Assembly: GCA_023374025.1 (NCBI GenBank) | Contig: SIJG01000028.1 | Span: 628,678 to 692,677 of the forward strand | Origin: Heterodera schachtii | Lineage: Eukaryota; Nematoda; Chromadorea; Rhabditida; Heteroderidae | Length of the DNA stretch: 64,000 nucleotides | Direction of reading: 5' to 3' | Shown: one piece after another, positions 1-12,189 of the stretch | Layout: each line of letters begins with the position of its first letter | How positions within the stretch are numbered: the stretch's first letter is position 1 | The notes under the pieces: generated by a model | What the model was told of the DNA's origin: nothing | The model's input: only the letters and a program-made list of their open reading frames with translations | The model's database searches: none | Made by a program: the position numbers and the translations under genes

Positions 1-187
1 TGCTCCTTTTGTCCCGTGGGAAAGCCATTCATTAAGTAAAATTTATTAAATAATTTCAAGCGTTAAAGTTAGAATAAAATTTATTTCTATATCATTATTT
101 TGTAAAATTTAAATTTTAATTTAGATTCCGACACTTTTTCATTGCGAGATTTTTTAATTCGATGTTGCACCAAAAATACTCATTTTC

Positions 188-1147
188 GTGGATTTTTTGA
201 TATCAAAAATTATTTTGTTTAAGCAATTAATAAAGTTTTAAAAAGTTCTTTTTCTTTTTGAATGCTAAGTTTTATCAACAGCAAAAAAATAAAAGAAACA
301 AAAATTTGAAACAAATTTAAAAAGTAACAATATTTTTTCTACCAAAAAGAGTTTACAATAGAATGTAAAGCCAAGTAAAAGAAAATGTACAACACAAATT
401 TGGAATCCCAAAGAAAAGTTTCCCGCCACCCCCCCTCCCCCCGAAATTATATTTAGTTTTTTTTTGATCTAGTTTTGGTAACTAATATGGATTTAGGTTT
501 TTTTCGACTCCCCCCCCCCCCCCCCCCCCTCCTCCCCTCCCCCGGTTCCCTTTCATTCGGCGCAAAAGCAATGAAAAAAAAAAATAGAAAAACGATTCTT
601 ATGTGTTAAAAACTTAGTTTAATTTAGAACAATTAATTTTGGTTTTTTTTTTTTGCTGTCCTAAAAAAAGGTTTCCTAAAGTGCCGTGGCGCCGAATTGT
701 GCCGTCTTTCGTCCCCTCCCCCTTCTTTTGATATCCAAAATAATTTTGTTTGTGCATCAACAAAATTTTAAAGTTTTTTTTTGTTGAATGCTAAGTTTAT
801 CAACAGAAAAAATCTTAGAGAGAAAAAATTTGAAAAAATAAAAAAGTGACAATAATTTTTTTTACCAAAAAGAGTTTACAATAGAATGTAAAGCCAAGTA
901 AAAGAAAATGTACAACACAAATTTGTAATCCCAAGAAAAGTTTTCCGCCACCCCCCCCCCCCTCCCTCCTCCTCCCCTCCCCCGGTTCCCTTTCAATTCG
1001 GCGCAAAGAAATGTAAAAAAAAAAAAAAAAAATTAGGAAAGCGACTCTTAGCCGCTAAAATTAATTTAAATCTAAAATCATTTTTGGGTTTTTGCTTTCC
1101 TAAAGTGCCGTGGCGCCGAATTGTGCCGTCTTTCGTCCCCTCCCCCT
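188..1147. repeat. Direct duplication with poly-C tracts
   Basis: Two related blocks lie head to tail, about 188-722 and 728-1147. Shared landmarks are the 'gatatcaaaaattattttg' start, the 'gtttacaatagaatgtaaag' middle, the C-runs near 509-530 and 951-962, and the end 'aagtgccgtggcgccgaatt'. No coding exon is seen here. Apparent ORFs across the C-tracts are glycine- or proline-rich artefacts. Confidence 0.8.
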
Positions 1148-1199
1148 AATAATGAAATGTGAAATGTTCCGTTCCGTTTTCGCCTTCCTTTTCATCAAT

Positions 1200-1621
1200 T
1201 TATGCTTCGTTCTTCGTTTTCTCTTCATAATGTTTCTTCAGTTTTTCCAACATTTCGCCACAACTTTTTGGCAAATTTCGCAATTTCTTCGTTTCTTTTT
1301 TGAATTGTCTTTCCAACTCATCTATTTTTTTTCTGGTAATTCTCTTTTTTTCTCTTTCTTTTTCTAATTTTTTTAGCTCTTCTTTTGCCTTTTCTAACTC
1401 CTCTATTTTTTTTGTGACCAATTCCTCCAATTCATCAAATTTCTTTCCAATTTCAAATGCATCCTTTTCTTCCTTTTTCATCAGTGCCTCAATTTTTGAT
1501 ATCGTTTCCCTCGTAAAACAATAAATGTAGTTTATCATTGTTTTCAAATTTTCTTCCCTATATGTGATCTCTTCTAACAACTCATTTTTGGCCAATAAAT
1601 CCACAGTATGTTCATAAATAT
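1200..1621 (-). CDS. Coiled-coil protein, last exon (partial gene)
   Basis: This is an open exon ending in TAA at 1202-1200. A good acceptor (ttgtatag) places its 5' border at 1621, so the GTG near 1604 is probably not a start. The roughly 138-residue product is charged and lysine/glutamate-rich with long heptad stretches (residues about 40-135), as expected of a coiled coil. No catalytic motif is recognised. Upstream exons should lie between 1640 and 2500 on the minus strand, but I could not find a convincing one. It follows the minus-strand gene ending at 2516 and might share a family with it, since both products are helical and lysine-rich. Function unknown. Confidence 0.5.
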
Positions 1622-1764
1622 CTATACAATAATTTATAAAACAATTGGTGAGTCAATAATTAATCATTCTCGAGTTGTTAATTACAAATGGCAAATTTTC
1701 GAAATTTAATGGAATTTGTTTAAAAAAAAATTTCAGCATTGTTTGTTTAATGCAGGGTTTCTAT

Positions 1765-1800
1765 CAGGGGTGGGACAACTCTCGCCTCTCGCCAATTACG
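1765..1800 (+). mobile_element. hAT-type terminal fragment
   Basis: The sequence starts CAGGGGTGGGACAACTCTCG and continues with a second 'ctctcgcc' motif. It matches the inverted right end of the hAT element at 32715-34485, which begins CAGGCATGGAACAACTCTC. No partner end or target duplication was found nearby, so this looks like a solo end or a very short derivative. Confidence 0.55.
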
Positions 1801-2308
1801 GTTTTACGCCATTAATTAATAATTACCTTTTTTTCGATTAAATTCAAAATGTATGACTAAGTCATAACGAACATCGTTCAAAAGTGCAATTTTGATTTCT
1901 TCTTCTTTTTTTCTAAATGAAATGAATGAATATGTAAATATGCTTTTTTGTTTTTATTTTTACAGTAATTGTTAAATTTTCGATCGTATCGCAATCAGCG
2001 AAGAACGGAACTTTGGCTTCGAAGAGCTCGAGTTTTTTCCACTTAGAACTTCGAGATTCGGTCTCGGTAAGTTACCCGAAGTTTCGGGAAAACCAACCAC
2101 CCACTAATGTGGGCACGTGACTAAAATGGCCGAATTTTCTGTTTCAAAAAGTGGAAAAGGTCAATTTGAACTGATTTTTATTGTTTAAAAAAAATCTGCC
2201 AAAAAAATTTGTGAGCATTTTCTCGTCATTTTTTTGTTTAATGAAAAACTTCATAAATACTAAGTAAACACTTCAGCTTCGGAAACATTCATAGGTGAAA
2301 AATGGTTA

Positions 2309-2420
2309 TACCGTACTTACCTTACTTCTTCGATTATAGCCCCCGGGTGCTTTAAAGGGGGGCTTTATTCGAGAGTGGGGTTCTAATCGAGAGTGGGTAT
2401 ATAATCGAAGAAATACGGTA
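2309..2420. mobile_element. Short MITE with TACCGTA...ATCGAAG termini
   Basis: The left end (taccgtac, then cttcttcgattata) and the right end (tataatcgaagaaatacggta) are inverted repeats. They enclose a GC-rich core with ggggggc and cgagagtgggg motifs. The size is about 112 bp. A cousin with the same TACC-TATTTCCTA type ends lies at 19593-19735. Confidence 0.65.
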
Positions 2421-2515
2421 ATTATTCTGTTAATACAATTTAATGCTTATATTTTTAATTAAATTTTACTCAGGAGTATATTCTAAAATAAATCGATTCA
2501 AAAAATAATCATCAA

Positions 2516-5500
2516 CTATTTAAAACAAATAATTTTGTTTATGGTAAAGAAAACTTGCAATTTCTCGCAAAAGTACGCAAAGTCTTTATCCTCGACTAAT
2601 TTTTGATTCTGTGGATCAATGCCCTGGTCGACCATCATTTTCATGAATTTTTTTGAGATATTTTGTAACAATTTCACAAATTTACAGCTTCGGATGACTG
2701 GCCAATTTTGATTCCGTTTAATGTGATTTTCCCTTTTGATTTGGTCTACCAAATTCACGGCAATTTCGGGAATTACAAAATCGGACGACATACAACGATG
2801 TTTATCAATGGCATCGTAAATTTTTCTAAGCATTTTTGTCGTTTCATAAATTGAAAATTTTTGTTCATTTATTCTCTTTAGCATTTTAAAACTCTCTAAA
2901 ATTTTGCATTAAAATAAATTTAAATTCATCCAAAACCTCGTGAAGCGGCTAAAGCTTCATCATTTTCTTGGTTTAGTTTTCTATATATTTCAACGCCAAG
3001 ACTGCTGCTGCTGCTGCCTTCGTTTTGTTTTATATTTTTGATTTCCATCCAATAATCAAAAATACTAAAATTTATTTAAAAAAAAAAACATATTTAATAA
3101 TTTAAATATTCACTAAATTTGCTGAAGTTTTGGCTACTTAAAGTCGTGATTTGATTCCAATTATTACCTGAAATTGTTTGCCCATTCTGGCAAATTAAAT
3201 TTGCCCAAAACAGCCAAAAATTTATGAATCTTTCCTCCTTCTTTTTTGCCATCTTCTTCTTTAATTGTGCCGTCCTCTTTTTTGCCGTGAACGATCGCTT
3301 CGAGTCGAACGGCAAAAGAAAATAACAAATTGAACAATTGAGCTTCAACAAAGGATTTAATTTTGATAAATTTGTTTTGCTCCTCAAATTGGTTTAATAA
3401 TTTTTTCAAATTTTCATCCAATTTGTTGTTCAAAATTTTTTTGATTGCCTTTTTAAAATTCAATTCTTCGCCGCTTTTGACTATTTTTGCCAATTCATAC
3501 ATTTTGTCCAGCAATAAATTGGCATCATTCAAACCAATTTGCAATTTTCCATTTTTTTCACTTTTCATAATATTTCTCCCGAAATTGTCGACAACCAAAA
3601 TTAAAAAATCGTAAAATTTGGCATAATTTCCCTTTTGCTCTATCACAATATTCCGCTGAATTTCATATTGCTCAATGTTTTGTTCGCTTATTTGCTTTAT
3701 TTCCGCCAATTTCACACAAAATTCCTCAATTTTTTTCTTTGGCATTACTTCCAATTCAATGCCAATTATTTTCTTTTTTTCCACTTTTAATTCCAATCCA
3801 TCGAATTGAGCCCTAATCGTTCTCATCCCTTCTTCGTATTCGTCACTTTCCAAATATTCGATCAATTCTTGTTTTTTGTGCTTTTTATTTTTTATTATTT
3901 CACTTATTTGGTCAATTTTCGGGATTATTTCTATAAAAGCAAGTAAGAAAACTATTAAAAAAATCATAAACAAATCGACTGTTCTCGCCATATCCAATAA
4001 TGGTATACTTTCATACTCACTTTTCGGGTGATAGTTCGGGTTTCCCTTGTTTTTTTATATCCTAGCGAAAAAATATTGCGCTTTAAAAATTCGGGTCTTA
4101 AAATTAGCTACTAAAATTGAAGAAAGAACAGTTAAAAAATTCTTATTTCATAAAGATTGGATTTATGGTATCTTCAAATAGGGAACCACCCGGTTCGCCG
4201 CGGCCACTTCGCCGCGGCCGGTTCGCTGCGGGTTTTTCGCCGCGGGGTTTTTTTGCCGCCGGCTTTTTCGCCGCGGCCGATTCGCTGCGGGTTTTTCGCC
4301 GCGAGGTTTTTTCGCCGCCGGCTTTTTCGCCGCGGCCGATTCGCCGCCCGTAAAATAATGTCCTTTTCGCCACCATAATTATTTTTCAAAAATTTGTTAT
4401 AAATAGGAATGATATTTTTAGGCTCTAAAAACCGCCAAAATAGGTAGGCCTTAGGACTCTAAAAAAGCCCGAAAATAGGCACTAAAAAATGGAAAATAAG
4501 CGCTAAAAAGTCTCAAACTTAGGGGTGTAAAATGTCAAAATGTATTCAAAAAAGTAAAAAAATTAGGCCAAATCAGTATTGAGATAAATAATTTTTAACG
4601 CACAAATTCTTATTAAGAAAATAAATAAATAAATTTTGGAGATGAATTTTTAAAAAATTTTTCATTTCGTAGGGGTGTATTTTTGAAAATTTTCGGGTCG
4701 ATTCTTAGTGGGTGCATTTTTTGAAAAAAGTTTTAGGTCGATTCTTAGGGGTTTATTTTTCGTTTTTTATTGCAATTTTGTTAATAATTTTGGGCAAAAC
4801 GCCAAAATAGGCAAAAATAGGTTCTTTCAAATTTTTTAGGCTTTTTAGGCTCTAAAAATAAAAGCCGAAAAAATAGGCACTAATAACTCGAAAAGTAGCT
4901 TAACAACAGCCCAAAAAAAACATGTTTTTCGTGCGTTTCAGGCCACGGGGAGCTCAGGAAAAAAATAGGCTTTTGCCTAAAAATCGTATCCCTAATTCTC
5001 ACCAGCTTCAAAAATAATCAACCATACGAAGACTCCAAACAAATTCAGCAATCGTACCACAATTTAGCGGTTTTTAACATAATTGCAAAAATTTTTTGAG
5101 TTTTTTTAAATTATGGCGGCGAAAAGGACATTTTTCTACGGGCGGCAAACTGGCCGCGGCGAAAAAATCCGCGGAGAAAAAACCCTGCGGCGAAAAACCC
5201 GCGGCGAACCGGCCGCGGCGAAGTGTCCGCGGCGAACCGACCCCGACCCTTCAAATATCCCTTGTCAAAACGTTTACCTTTCCAAATGTTCCATTCAATT
5301 TGAATTGCTTCATCGAAGTGCAGCAAATAAATTCTTTCTTCCCCCTTTTCTTCATTTTCCTCTGTTCTCCCTTTTTTGCCATTACAATTTTGCCAAAAAA
5401 AAAATCATCAAAATATTCATGTTCCATTTTTACAATTCTAGAAAGCCTTGCTGAGTTAAGTTCGCCAAAATATTCGTCAAGCAAAGCATAATTGGCCATT

Positions 5501-6997
5501 CGTCGCATTAAATTGCTCGTAAAAATGCTAAAAACGCACTGGTCTCTCATGCTCAATTTAATTTCATAGTTTTCTCTTTCTGAGATTTCTTTCAAATCAT
5601 TTTGGCCCCAATTTTTCAGCCGAATTAGCAATTGGTGCGCAATTCGGCGATATTTGACCGGGTCTTGGCCAATGTTTTCAATGGTTAGCCCATTCTCAGC
5701 CAAAAAGCGTTTCTCGAACAGATTTCTTGGGTAGGAAGCCATTTTTTCAAGCAAATAATTGTCATAATTTCTGTTTGCGTTCCTACCGGTCACCTTTCTA
5801 AGCAGCGCATAATGTACAAAAGAAGCAAATTCAATCACATCACTCGCAGTCATTTGAATGTTTAAAGCGCTGAGAAGTGCAAAATCTTTGTCTGAAAATA
5901 ATTGAAAATGCATACAAACCGACATGGTAAAGCAAAATAGTTAAACCAGGGATGGTACTCAAAATTTTCAAAAGGCTCAATGTGCTGGCAAAAACCTTCC
6001 TCATTTGGGGTAAAAAAATCTAATTTTTAAGAAATTTATTCCGAGAAAAAAAAGTAAAAATGACCAAATATTGCAGGATGCCGAAAAGCGCCGCCTGGTA
6101 AATTTTGAAAAAAATAAAATAAATTTAACGGATTTTGACCAATAAAAACAATTTTTGAGACTTTTTCCTAAAAGTCATAAAATCCTCAAAGCATCATTTT
6201 TTTAAACTTAGATTCATCGGTTTCTCAAAAACCCAAAATGAGGCTAAAGTCTCACAGTTGGTATTTCTTTAAAATTTTTTTGGTTTTCTATCGTTTCATT
6301 CCAAAAAAAAATTACGAATTTGAAGACGACGCCCAGTCAATCCACTTTTTGCATCTTCTTCATTTTGCTTTTCCAACAAAATCTTTTCAATATTCAATTG
6401 CTCTATTTTTCTCTCCATTTCTGATACAATGGCAAATGGCAGAAAACTTAAATAAATAACAAAAAATTATAACTCAAATTCCAGACTGTTTTTTAAGATT
6501 AGGAAATATTTTAAGATTATAAAATTTTAAATTTATTTCCGATTACTCTTTTTCATTTCCGATGAATTTTTTGTCTGCCACGCATTCGTAAGCCGTTAAA
6601 AACATGCGCGTGAAGCTGCTTTCACTGCTGGACGATTGTTGCCAATTTCGGCACTTAACAATGCGGCGAGTGCGAAAAGCATTTTCAAAAAATGGAATTT
6701 TTGCTTACCCAATTTATGAAAATTCTCTTCCAATGAATGCCAATTTACATTCAGCTCTTTTTGTGGCATTTCAACGGACAAAGATGCTTTTTCCATGTCT
6801 TTTTTGGCAACGCATGTGTAATGTCCGGCAAAAGTGCCGTTCTCAACGACAATTTGCTGCGCAACTTGGCCAACCCATTGCTGCAACATTTGTGCATTGG
6901 CCAATGGCAATCTGATCACAGAGCAGGAAGTTGATCCGATTGGAGATGATGGCAGACCAATGATAAGCGAATTGAACAGCTCCGATGGCGTTAAACA
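2516..6997 (-). CDS. Unrecognised seven-exon gene, helical lysine-rich product
   Basis: The exons (minus) are 6997-6709, 6420-6316, 5891-5278, a tiny one about 4053-4029, 3930-3168, 3064-2937 and 2895-2516, ending in TAG. All joined phases agree (for example TTG G / AA ATG, ATT C / AC AAA, CGA G / AG AGT). The 5' end is open and no start was found upstream of 6997. The product is mostly helical and charged, with a coiled-coil stretch in the second exon and a poly-Ser tract in the sixth. The apparent hydrophobic N-terminus of the 3.9-kb ORF (MARTVDLF...) is best explained as intron translation: a strong gtgagtat donor and tttatag acceptor flank it. So I do not call this protein secreted. The 5277-4054 intron holds a GC-rich foldback repeat. 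No family recognised. The tiny exon is the weakest part. Confidence 0.6.
4188..5245. repeat. GC-rich foldback element in an intron
   Basis: The left arm (4188-4385) is built of degenerate units of the type ttcgccgcgg(gttttt). It ends in 'aatgtccttttcgccaccat'. The right arm (about 5110-5245) is its inverse, starting 'tatggcggcgaaaagg'. The interior (4390-5090) is AT-rich with short motifs such as 'aggctctaaaa' and a 'cgtgcgtttcaggcc' end. The arms are open in several frames, giving arginine/proline/glycine-rich false ORFs. It lies within an intron of the 6997-2516 gene. Confidence 0.75.
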
Positions 6998-6999
6998 CT

Positions 7000-9749
7000 G
7001 AATTTGAGGGGAAAATTTAAATGAGTTCAAATGGGATTTAAATTTATTCATTCATTCATTTTCCTAAATAATCTCTGCGCATTGAAATAGTTAAATATTT
7101 AAATAATTCTTATAATATTTAAATAATTCTTTTAATAGGTAAATATTTAAAAATTCTTTTAATACCTAAATATTAAAAAAAATTTTAATAGGTAAATATT
7201 TAAATAATTCTTTTATTTGTTACTTTAATCTCAATAAACACTGATGAGAATAGAAGCAGGAATACCAGAAGCAACATTTAAGCTAAACTAATAATAAGAA
7301 GATTAATGTAAATGTACAAAAGAAATTCGTGGCATGCTTTAGAGAACGGCACGACATAATTTATACATCAGTAATTTTTGAAAGTTCTATTAATGCTTTA
7401 AAAATGAAATGCAATCACAGATATAATTTGAATAATGAGGGATTTTCGGATGAAAAGCACTAAAAAAACTTTAACAGAATTATTTAAGAATTAAAATTTA
7501 ACGGTAAAAGCTGAAAAGTTGTTTATATTTTTTAAAGTTTTACCCTTTTTCAAGAAAATTGACCCTTACCCAAACTTTTTTACAAAAAATTTTTTGCCCT
7601 GGATTCTAGGTGCTGTAAAAAATAGGGGGGAAATCCTTTCTTTTTTTGTGTTTCGGGCAAAAGTTTCATATATTATAATCATTTTTATCGAAATTTTATC
7701 AAAAATTGAAAAATATTTTTGTAAAAGCTAAAGATATTTAAATTTATTTGTTAAAGCTCTAAGAATGAAATGAAAAATAATGTGAATTTTTGAGAAATTT
7801 ATCCACAAACAATGAACGAATTAATTGTTGAAGAATGTGACTTTCAATGTGATTTCTTTTTTTCTTTCTTTCTTCTTTTGTTGCCATTGATTTTAATTGA
7901 GAAATTAATTTATTTTATTACTTAAAATAAGCATTGAAAGGCAATTGCTATAAATTTTTTTGTATAGAAAATGAATTAATTATTAATGAATTGAACATTA
8001 ATATTTATTGACATATGTCAAGCATTGAATTTCCCGTTGAATTTATAGAAAGGGCATATTTAAATTTTTATTAATGACATTTTTACGATTTATTACAAAT
8101 AAGTTATAATAATTAATTTATTACTTAAATTTTTATTAAGAACATTTTACGATTTAGTAATAATTTATTACTTAAATTTTTATTAAGAACATTTTTACGA
8201 TTTATTACATAATAAGTAGAGCTCGGATTTTTAGGTTTTAATTTACTGATAGTACTTGATGAGAGAAGCACGAAAAACACATTTTCTCCGAATAATTTTT
8301 GATTTAGAGCGACTTATTAGCACCTAAAAAACTTAAAACGGGCGGGTTAGCACCTATTTTGGCATTTTCGGTCTTTAGCACCTATTTTGGCCTTTTTCCA
8401 GAAATTTCTAGCAAAAATGCAATAAAAACGAAAAATACACCCTCTAAGAATTGGTCCCAAAAAATTTAAAAAAACCCCCTAAAAATTGATCAGAATTTCA
8501 GAAAATATTCCCCTAAGAAATGAAAAATCTTGACAAGTTTCAATTGTACGGGCGAAAATTGATCAAAAATGAGTCACAACGGAGATTATTGCCATTATCA
8601 GCTCGATCCTTTACGACATTGATATAGTTTATATTTGGCGAACAAGGAGCTGAAATTTATCAAATAATTAGAAAAAAAACAATTAAATAATTTTCCATAA
8701 TTAAAGAAAAATAGAATATTTATTTAAAGTCCGTACAACTAAACTCTTTTCGGTATCCTTTTCCATTAGCTTTTTTTTCTTCCTTTGCTCCTTTGTCGCT
8801 CTTTCCCGTCTCCTTTCTCTGTTTCTCATTTTTCTATTTTATTTCCGTCTTTCCATGCTTTTTGCCTCTTCCTATGTCTTTTCAATATGTTATTTTCTTT
8901 CTTTTTCTCTCTTTTCCTCCTTATCTCTCCTCTTCATCTCTCACCCTCGCTATATGCTATTTCTATTTTTCTTTATCTCATTCTCGCCTCAGTCCAACAG
9001 TGTGTTTGTTGCTTTGAAGGAAAAGCATAAAATCAATTGAGACCGCTGAAATAAATTCCACCCCTTAGGCGTTCTTACATAATGTGTGTATTATCCCAAA
9101 AGCGAAATTAAAATTTGTTCAACAACATTTTTTGTAAATAACTTTTTTATAGTTTAGATAATTATTAATTGGAAAGCAATTAAAAATTATTTTATCTTAT
9201 TTAATCTCAAATCCAATTTACATTTGAATAGTCATGGTGGCTAGGGCCCATATTTGTAGGACTAAAAAATGCCAATTATGGTCATAAAATGGCTTAAAAA
9301 CTGCCAAAATCCTACTTAAAACCATCAAAAAAATGCAAAAAATTTTTTAAATTTCGTATGAAAAAGTTCGTAGATTTTTGAAAATATTTTAATTCAATTA
9401 TTTGGCAAGTTCAAAATAATTTTTATTGTTATTTTAATATCACAAAATTTTTGCCAATTTTTTTATTGGGTTGTCCAAGTTCAAATATTTTAGCGTTCCT
9501 CTTCAATGTGTAAATATATTTATTATATTTTAAATTGTCAAATTGGTAATCTTTTAATTTACTCTTTCACTTCTTTTTGCACAATCGATTTACAATTTCT
9601 TTGTTAATTCGTTGAAGTCATTTGATAATTTGGATGATTCATTATCATTCGCTCGTTTATTTCTTTAATTTTTGATTTTATTCTTCATAAAACAATTAAC
9701 TAAATATGCACATAAATTCTAAATTAATTATTTATTTATCTTTTTTTAG
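7000..9749. repeat. Intergenic region with simple and dispersed repeats
   Basis: No coding exon is supported here. It contains an AT-rich tandem repeat at about 7085-7215 (unit around 'aaatatttaaataattctttt') and a roughly 50-bp tandem repeat at 8080-8215 (around 'ttattaagaacatttttacg', about three copies). A copy of a dispersed family spans 8220-8620 ('agcacctattttggc', 'cacgaaaaacacattttc'). A CT-rich plus-strand tract at 8765-8995 gives Phe/Ser/Leu-rich false ORFs. A related 'gccaaaat' dispersed fragment lies at 9240-9480. Confidence 0.6.
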
Positions 9750-12189
9750 ACATTTAAAAATAATTAATGCCTTTGACAAAATGAAAGAAGATTTGAAAAA
9801 TCAGCAGCAGGTAAATACAAAAAGAAATTGCAAAATTTCAGAATCTCTTCTTTTCCTAAATTTTCCTCACAAATTAACACATATTTAAATTCCATTAACC
9901 TCTTTTTTTCATTTTCTCTAAAACTTTTATCCCCCGGGGTATTCGGGATACTTGTTAATTGTCAAAAAATGCAAATTTATTTTTTTCAATCTCCATTTCC
10001 CCTCGCTTTGACAGATTCTTCAAATCCATCCAAAAAATCGATGGAACCCGGAGGATTGTCACAATGAGCTGTTCCTTTTCAAGCCCAATTTTTTGAGGGT
10101 TGTTTACCGAGGAACAAAAAAATGTAAAATTAATTAAATAGTAATATTTTAACATTTATTTAATTATATCCGATAAGAAATTTTGTTCAGCTTATCGCAC
10201 AGTCCGTGCTGAGTTTGCGTTGCATCGTGATGGTGGAATTAGCTATTTTGAAGTGAAAATTGAATTGTTCCACAAAGGATCGGGGTATTTAGGAACTTTT
10301 AATCAATAAATAATTTATTATTATCAAAAATAATTAATAATGATGGCGTTTTTTATTGTTTGATATAAATTTTAATGCAAAAAATGTTCTATTTTCTTTC
10401 TTCGGGCCCTTAATTCTCCAAAAATCCACAAAGGATCTGGGTATTTAGGAAATTTTTAACCAATAAATAATTTAATATTATCAAAAATAATTACATTATT
10501 AGTGCGTTTTTTATTGTTAATATATATTTTAATCCAAAAACGTTCTATTTTCTTTCTTCGGGCTCTTAATTCTCCAAAAATCTTCAAATTGTTGAAGTCA
10601 CTTAAATTTTGGAAAAATTTAAAAACAAAAATTGGTCGTAGCTGGGCAAAACCGTAATTGGGAAAAAATCATTAAAAATAATTTAAATAAATAACATTTG
10701 CCGTCCGTCCCTCGCTTTAGCAACATTGGCATTGGCATTGTGCCACGTTCAATGTCATTGGACACATGGGTTGGTCGCTATCCGGAAACTTACGGCTATT
10801 TCGATGGCGGCAAAATTTACGGCCACAACACTGGCTTCTTCGATGGATTTCCCGAGTTTTCAAGCGGTGACATCGTCGGATGTGGCGTCGATTGGGCGAC
10901 CCATGAGATCATTTACACAAAGAATGGAGAACGATTGAGTGAGTGTGGGAAACAAAGAGGAAGAGAAAGAGAAAAAGAGGGGGGGGGGAGAAAAGTGAGG
11001 TGCTAAGAGAGTAGGAAGAGAGAGAGAGAGAGAGAGACGAACAAGAGAGAGAAAAGAAAAAGAGAGTGATTTTTGTTTAAAATATTTTAAAAAATTTAAT
11101 GATAATTTTTTTTAATTTTTAAACAGTTTTCTATAAATTTTCAATAAACAAAATAATTTTAAGTTAGCGAAAAAGCCATTATTTCACATGTTATGTAAAG
11201 AAGAGTAGTGATTCGATATTCGAGACCAAAATTCAACAAAACCGAGACTCGATCCACCCCCGAGACTCGAGAGATAGAGACCGAAAAAATACGAGGCCCG
11301 AGATTTTTCAAAAATTTTTGTTCACTTCAAAAGTGATTAAAACTTTCAATAAATATTTAGTTATGTCAAAAAATGCCATTTTAGATTGTAAGGAAATTAA
11401 GATCCGCTGAAAAAATCGTGCTTTTTAATGAGAGAGCTAAGAAAAAAAAAATTTTTTTTTAACCCTCCCTATCTGACGATTTTAGTAAAATAAAAATAAA
11501 AATTACTTGGAGATCAATTATTTCAATAAAATGGTTAATTAATTCCATATTTCTTAAATAAAAGGCGTAGCCCAGACCCTTTGGCTTCGGGAGAAACAAA
11601 TTGAAAATTTTATTGAAAAGCAGATATTTTGTGATTATAACTTTTCCTTAAGGAAAATGGATTGATTTTTAAATTCTATATTTTTCATTAAAAAAAAAAT
11701 CTTTTTTTTCCTTTCGCGAGGGAGCCTATAGCCCCCTCAGCCCCTCTCCACCCTGCTACGCTCTTGAGTTAATTTCCCACCAGAATTTTTAATTTTGTTT
11801 TTCAAGCATTTTCTTCTTCTCTATGAGCATTTTTAACGGCGATTAAATTCATAAATTTTTTTTTTTGTTGCCGGTGGGGGTGGAAAGCGGCTGTGTTGAC
11901 AGCCAATGGGAAATTTTGAAATTTTAATGAGTTAAGTTAATTGATTTAACCCGAAAATTTTGAGACAGAAACCATTAATTAGATTTGAGTCAATATTACT
12001 CATCATTTTATTAAATTAAATCAAAAAATCTTTATTCCAGTAACTTCGAATTTGTACGTGCTCACATCTGATGATCTGTACCCTGCTGTGACATTGGAAA
12101 ATCCTGGAGATATTGTCGAGGCAAATTTTGGCCCTAATTTTTCCTACAATTTTCACAACACCTTTTCAAGCCTTTCATCTGTTGATTAA
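9750..12189 (+). CDS. SPRY-domain protein (RanBP9/10-like)
   Basis: Five exons (9750-9810, 10015-10123, 10191-10284, 10721-10938, 12041-12189, TAA) join with consistent phases. The first may instead begin at the ATG at 9781, or further exons may lie upstream. The product carries a complete SPRY domain in RanBP9/10 style: a WNPEDC region and NFLRVVYRG strand, then YFEVKI, NIGIG, the YGYFDGGKIYGH loop, GDIVGCGVD, IYTKNG, and the closing LYPAVTL and VEANFG. SPRY folds mediate protein-protein binding. In cyst nematodes a large secreted SPRY family (SPRYSEC) acts as effectors. No convincing signal peptide is visible, so a housekeeping or secreted identity is undecided. No CTLH/CRA domain is joined downstream, so the product is short (about 210 residues) compared with full RanBP9. 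Confidence 0.85.
10271..10582 (+). repeat. 156-bp tandem duplication spanning a splice donor
   Basis: The segment starting 'cacaaaggatcggggtattt' (10271) is repeated from 10427 as 'cacaaaggatctgggtattt'. Both end near 'ttcgggc(c/t)cttaattctcc'. The repeat includes the last 14 bases of the third SPRY exon and its gtattt donor, so the intron holds a second, decayed donor site. Confidence 0.85.
10945..11070 (+). repeat. GA-rich microsatellite
   Basis: Purine-only tract of (GA)n, with a G-run near 10980, immediately after the fourth SPRY exon and within the intron. Confidence 0.85.

Noticed and set aside
3930..3997. Signal peptide MARTVDLFMIF...
   Set aside because: Best explained as an intron; see the finding on the false signal peptide.
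4117..5491. Arg/Pro/Gly-rich ORFs on both strands
   Set aside because: They are translations of the GC-rich foldback repeat arms in several frames, without splice context.
8785..9040. Phe/Ser/Leu-rich ORFs that look like membrane proteins
   Set aside because: The plus strand is a CT-rich tract; all three frames are open and hydrophobic for composition reasons.
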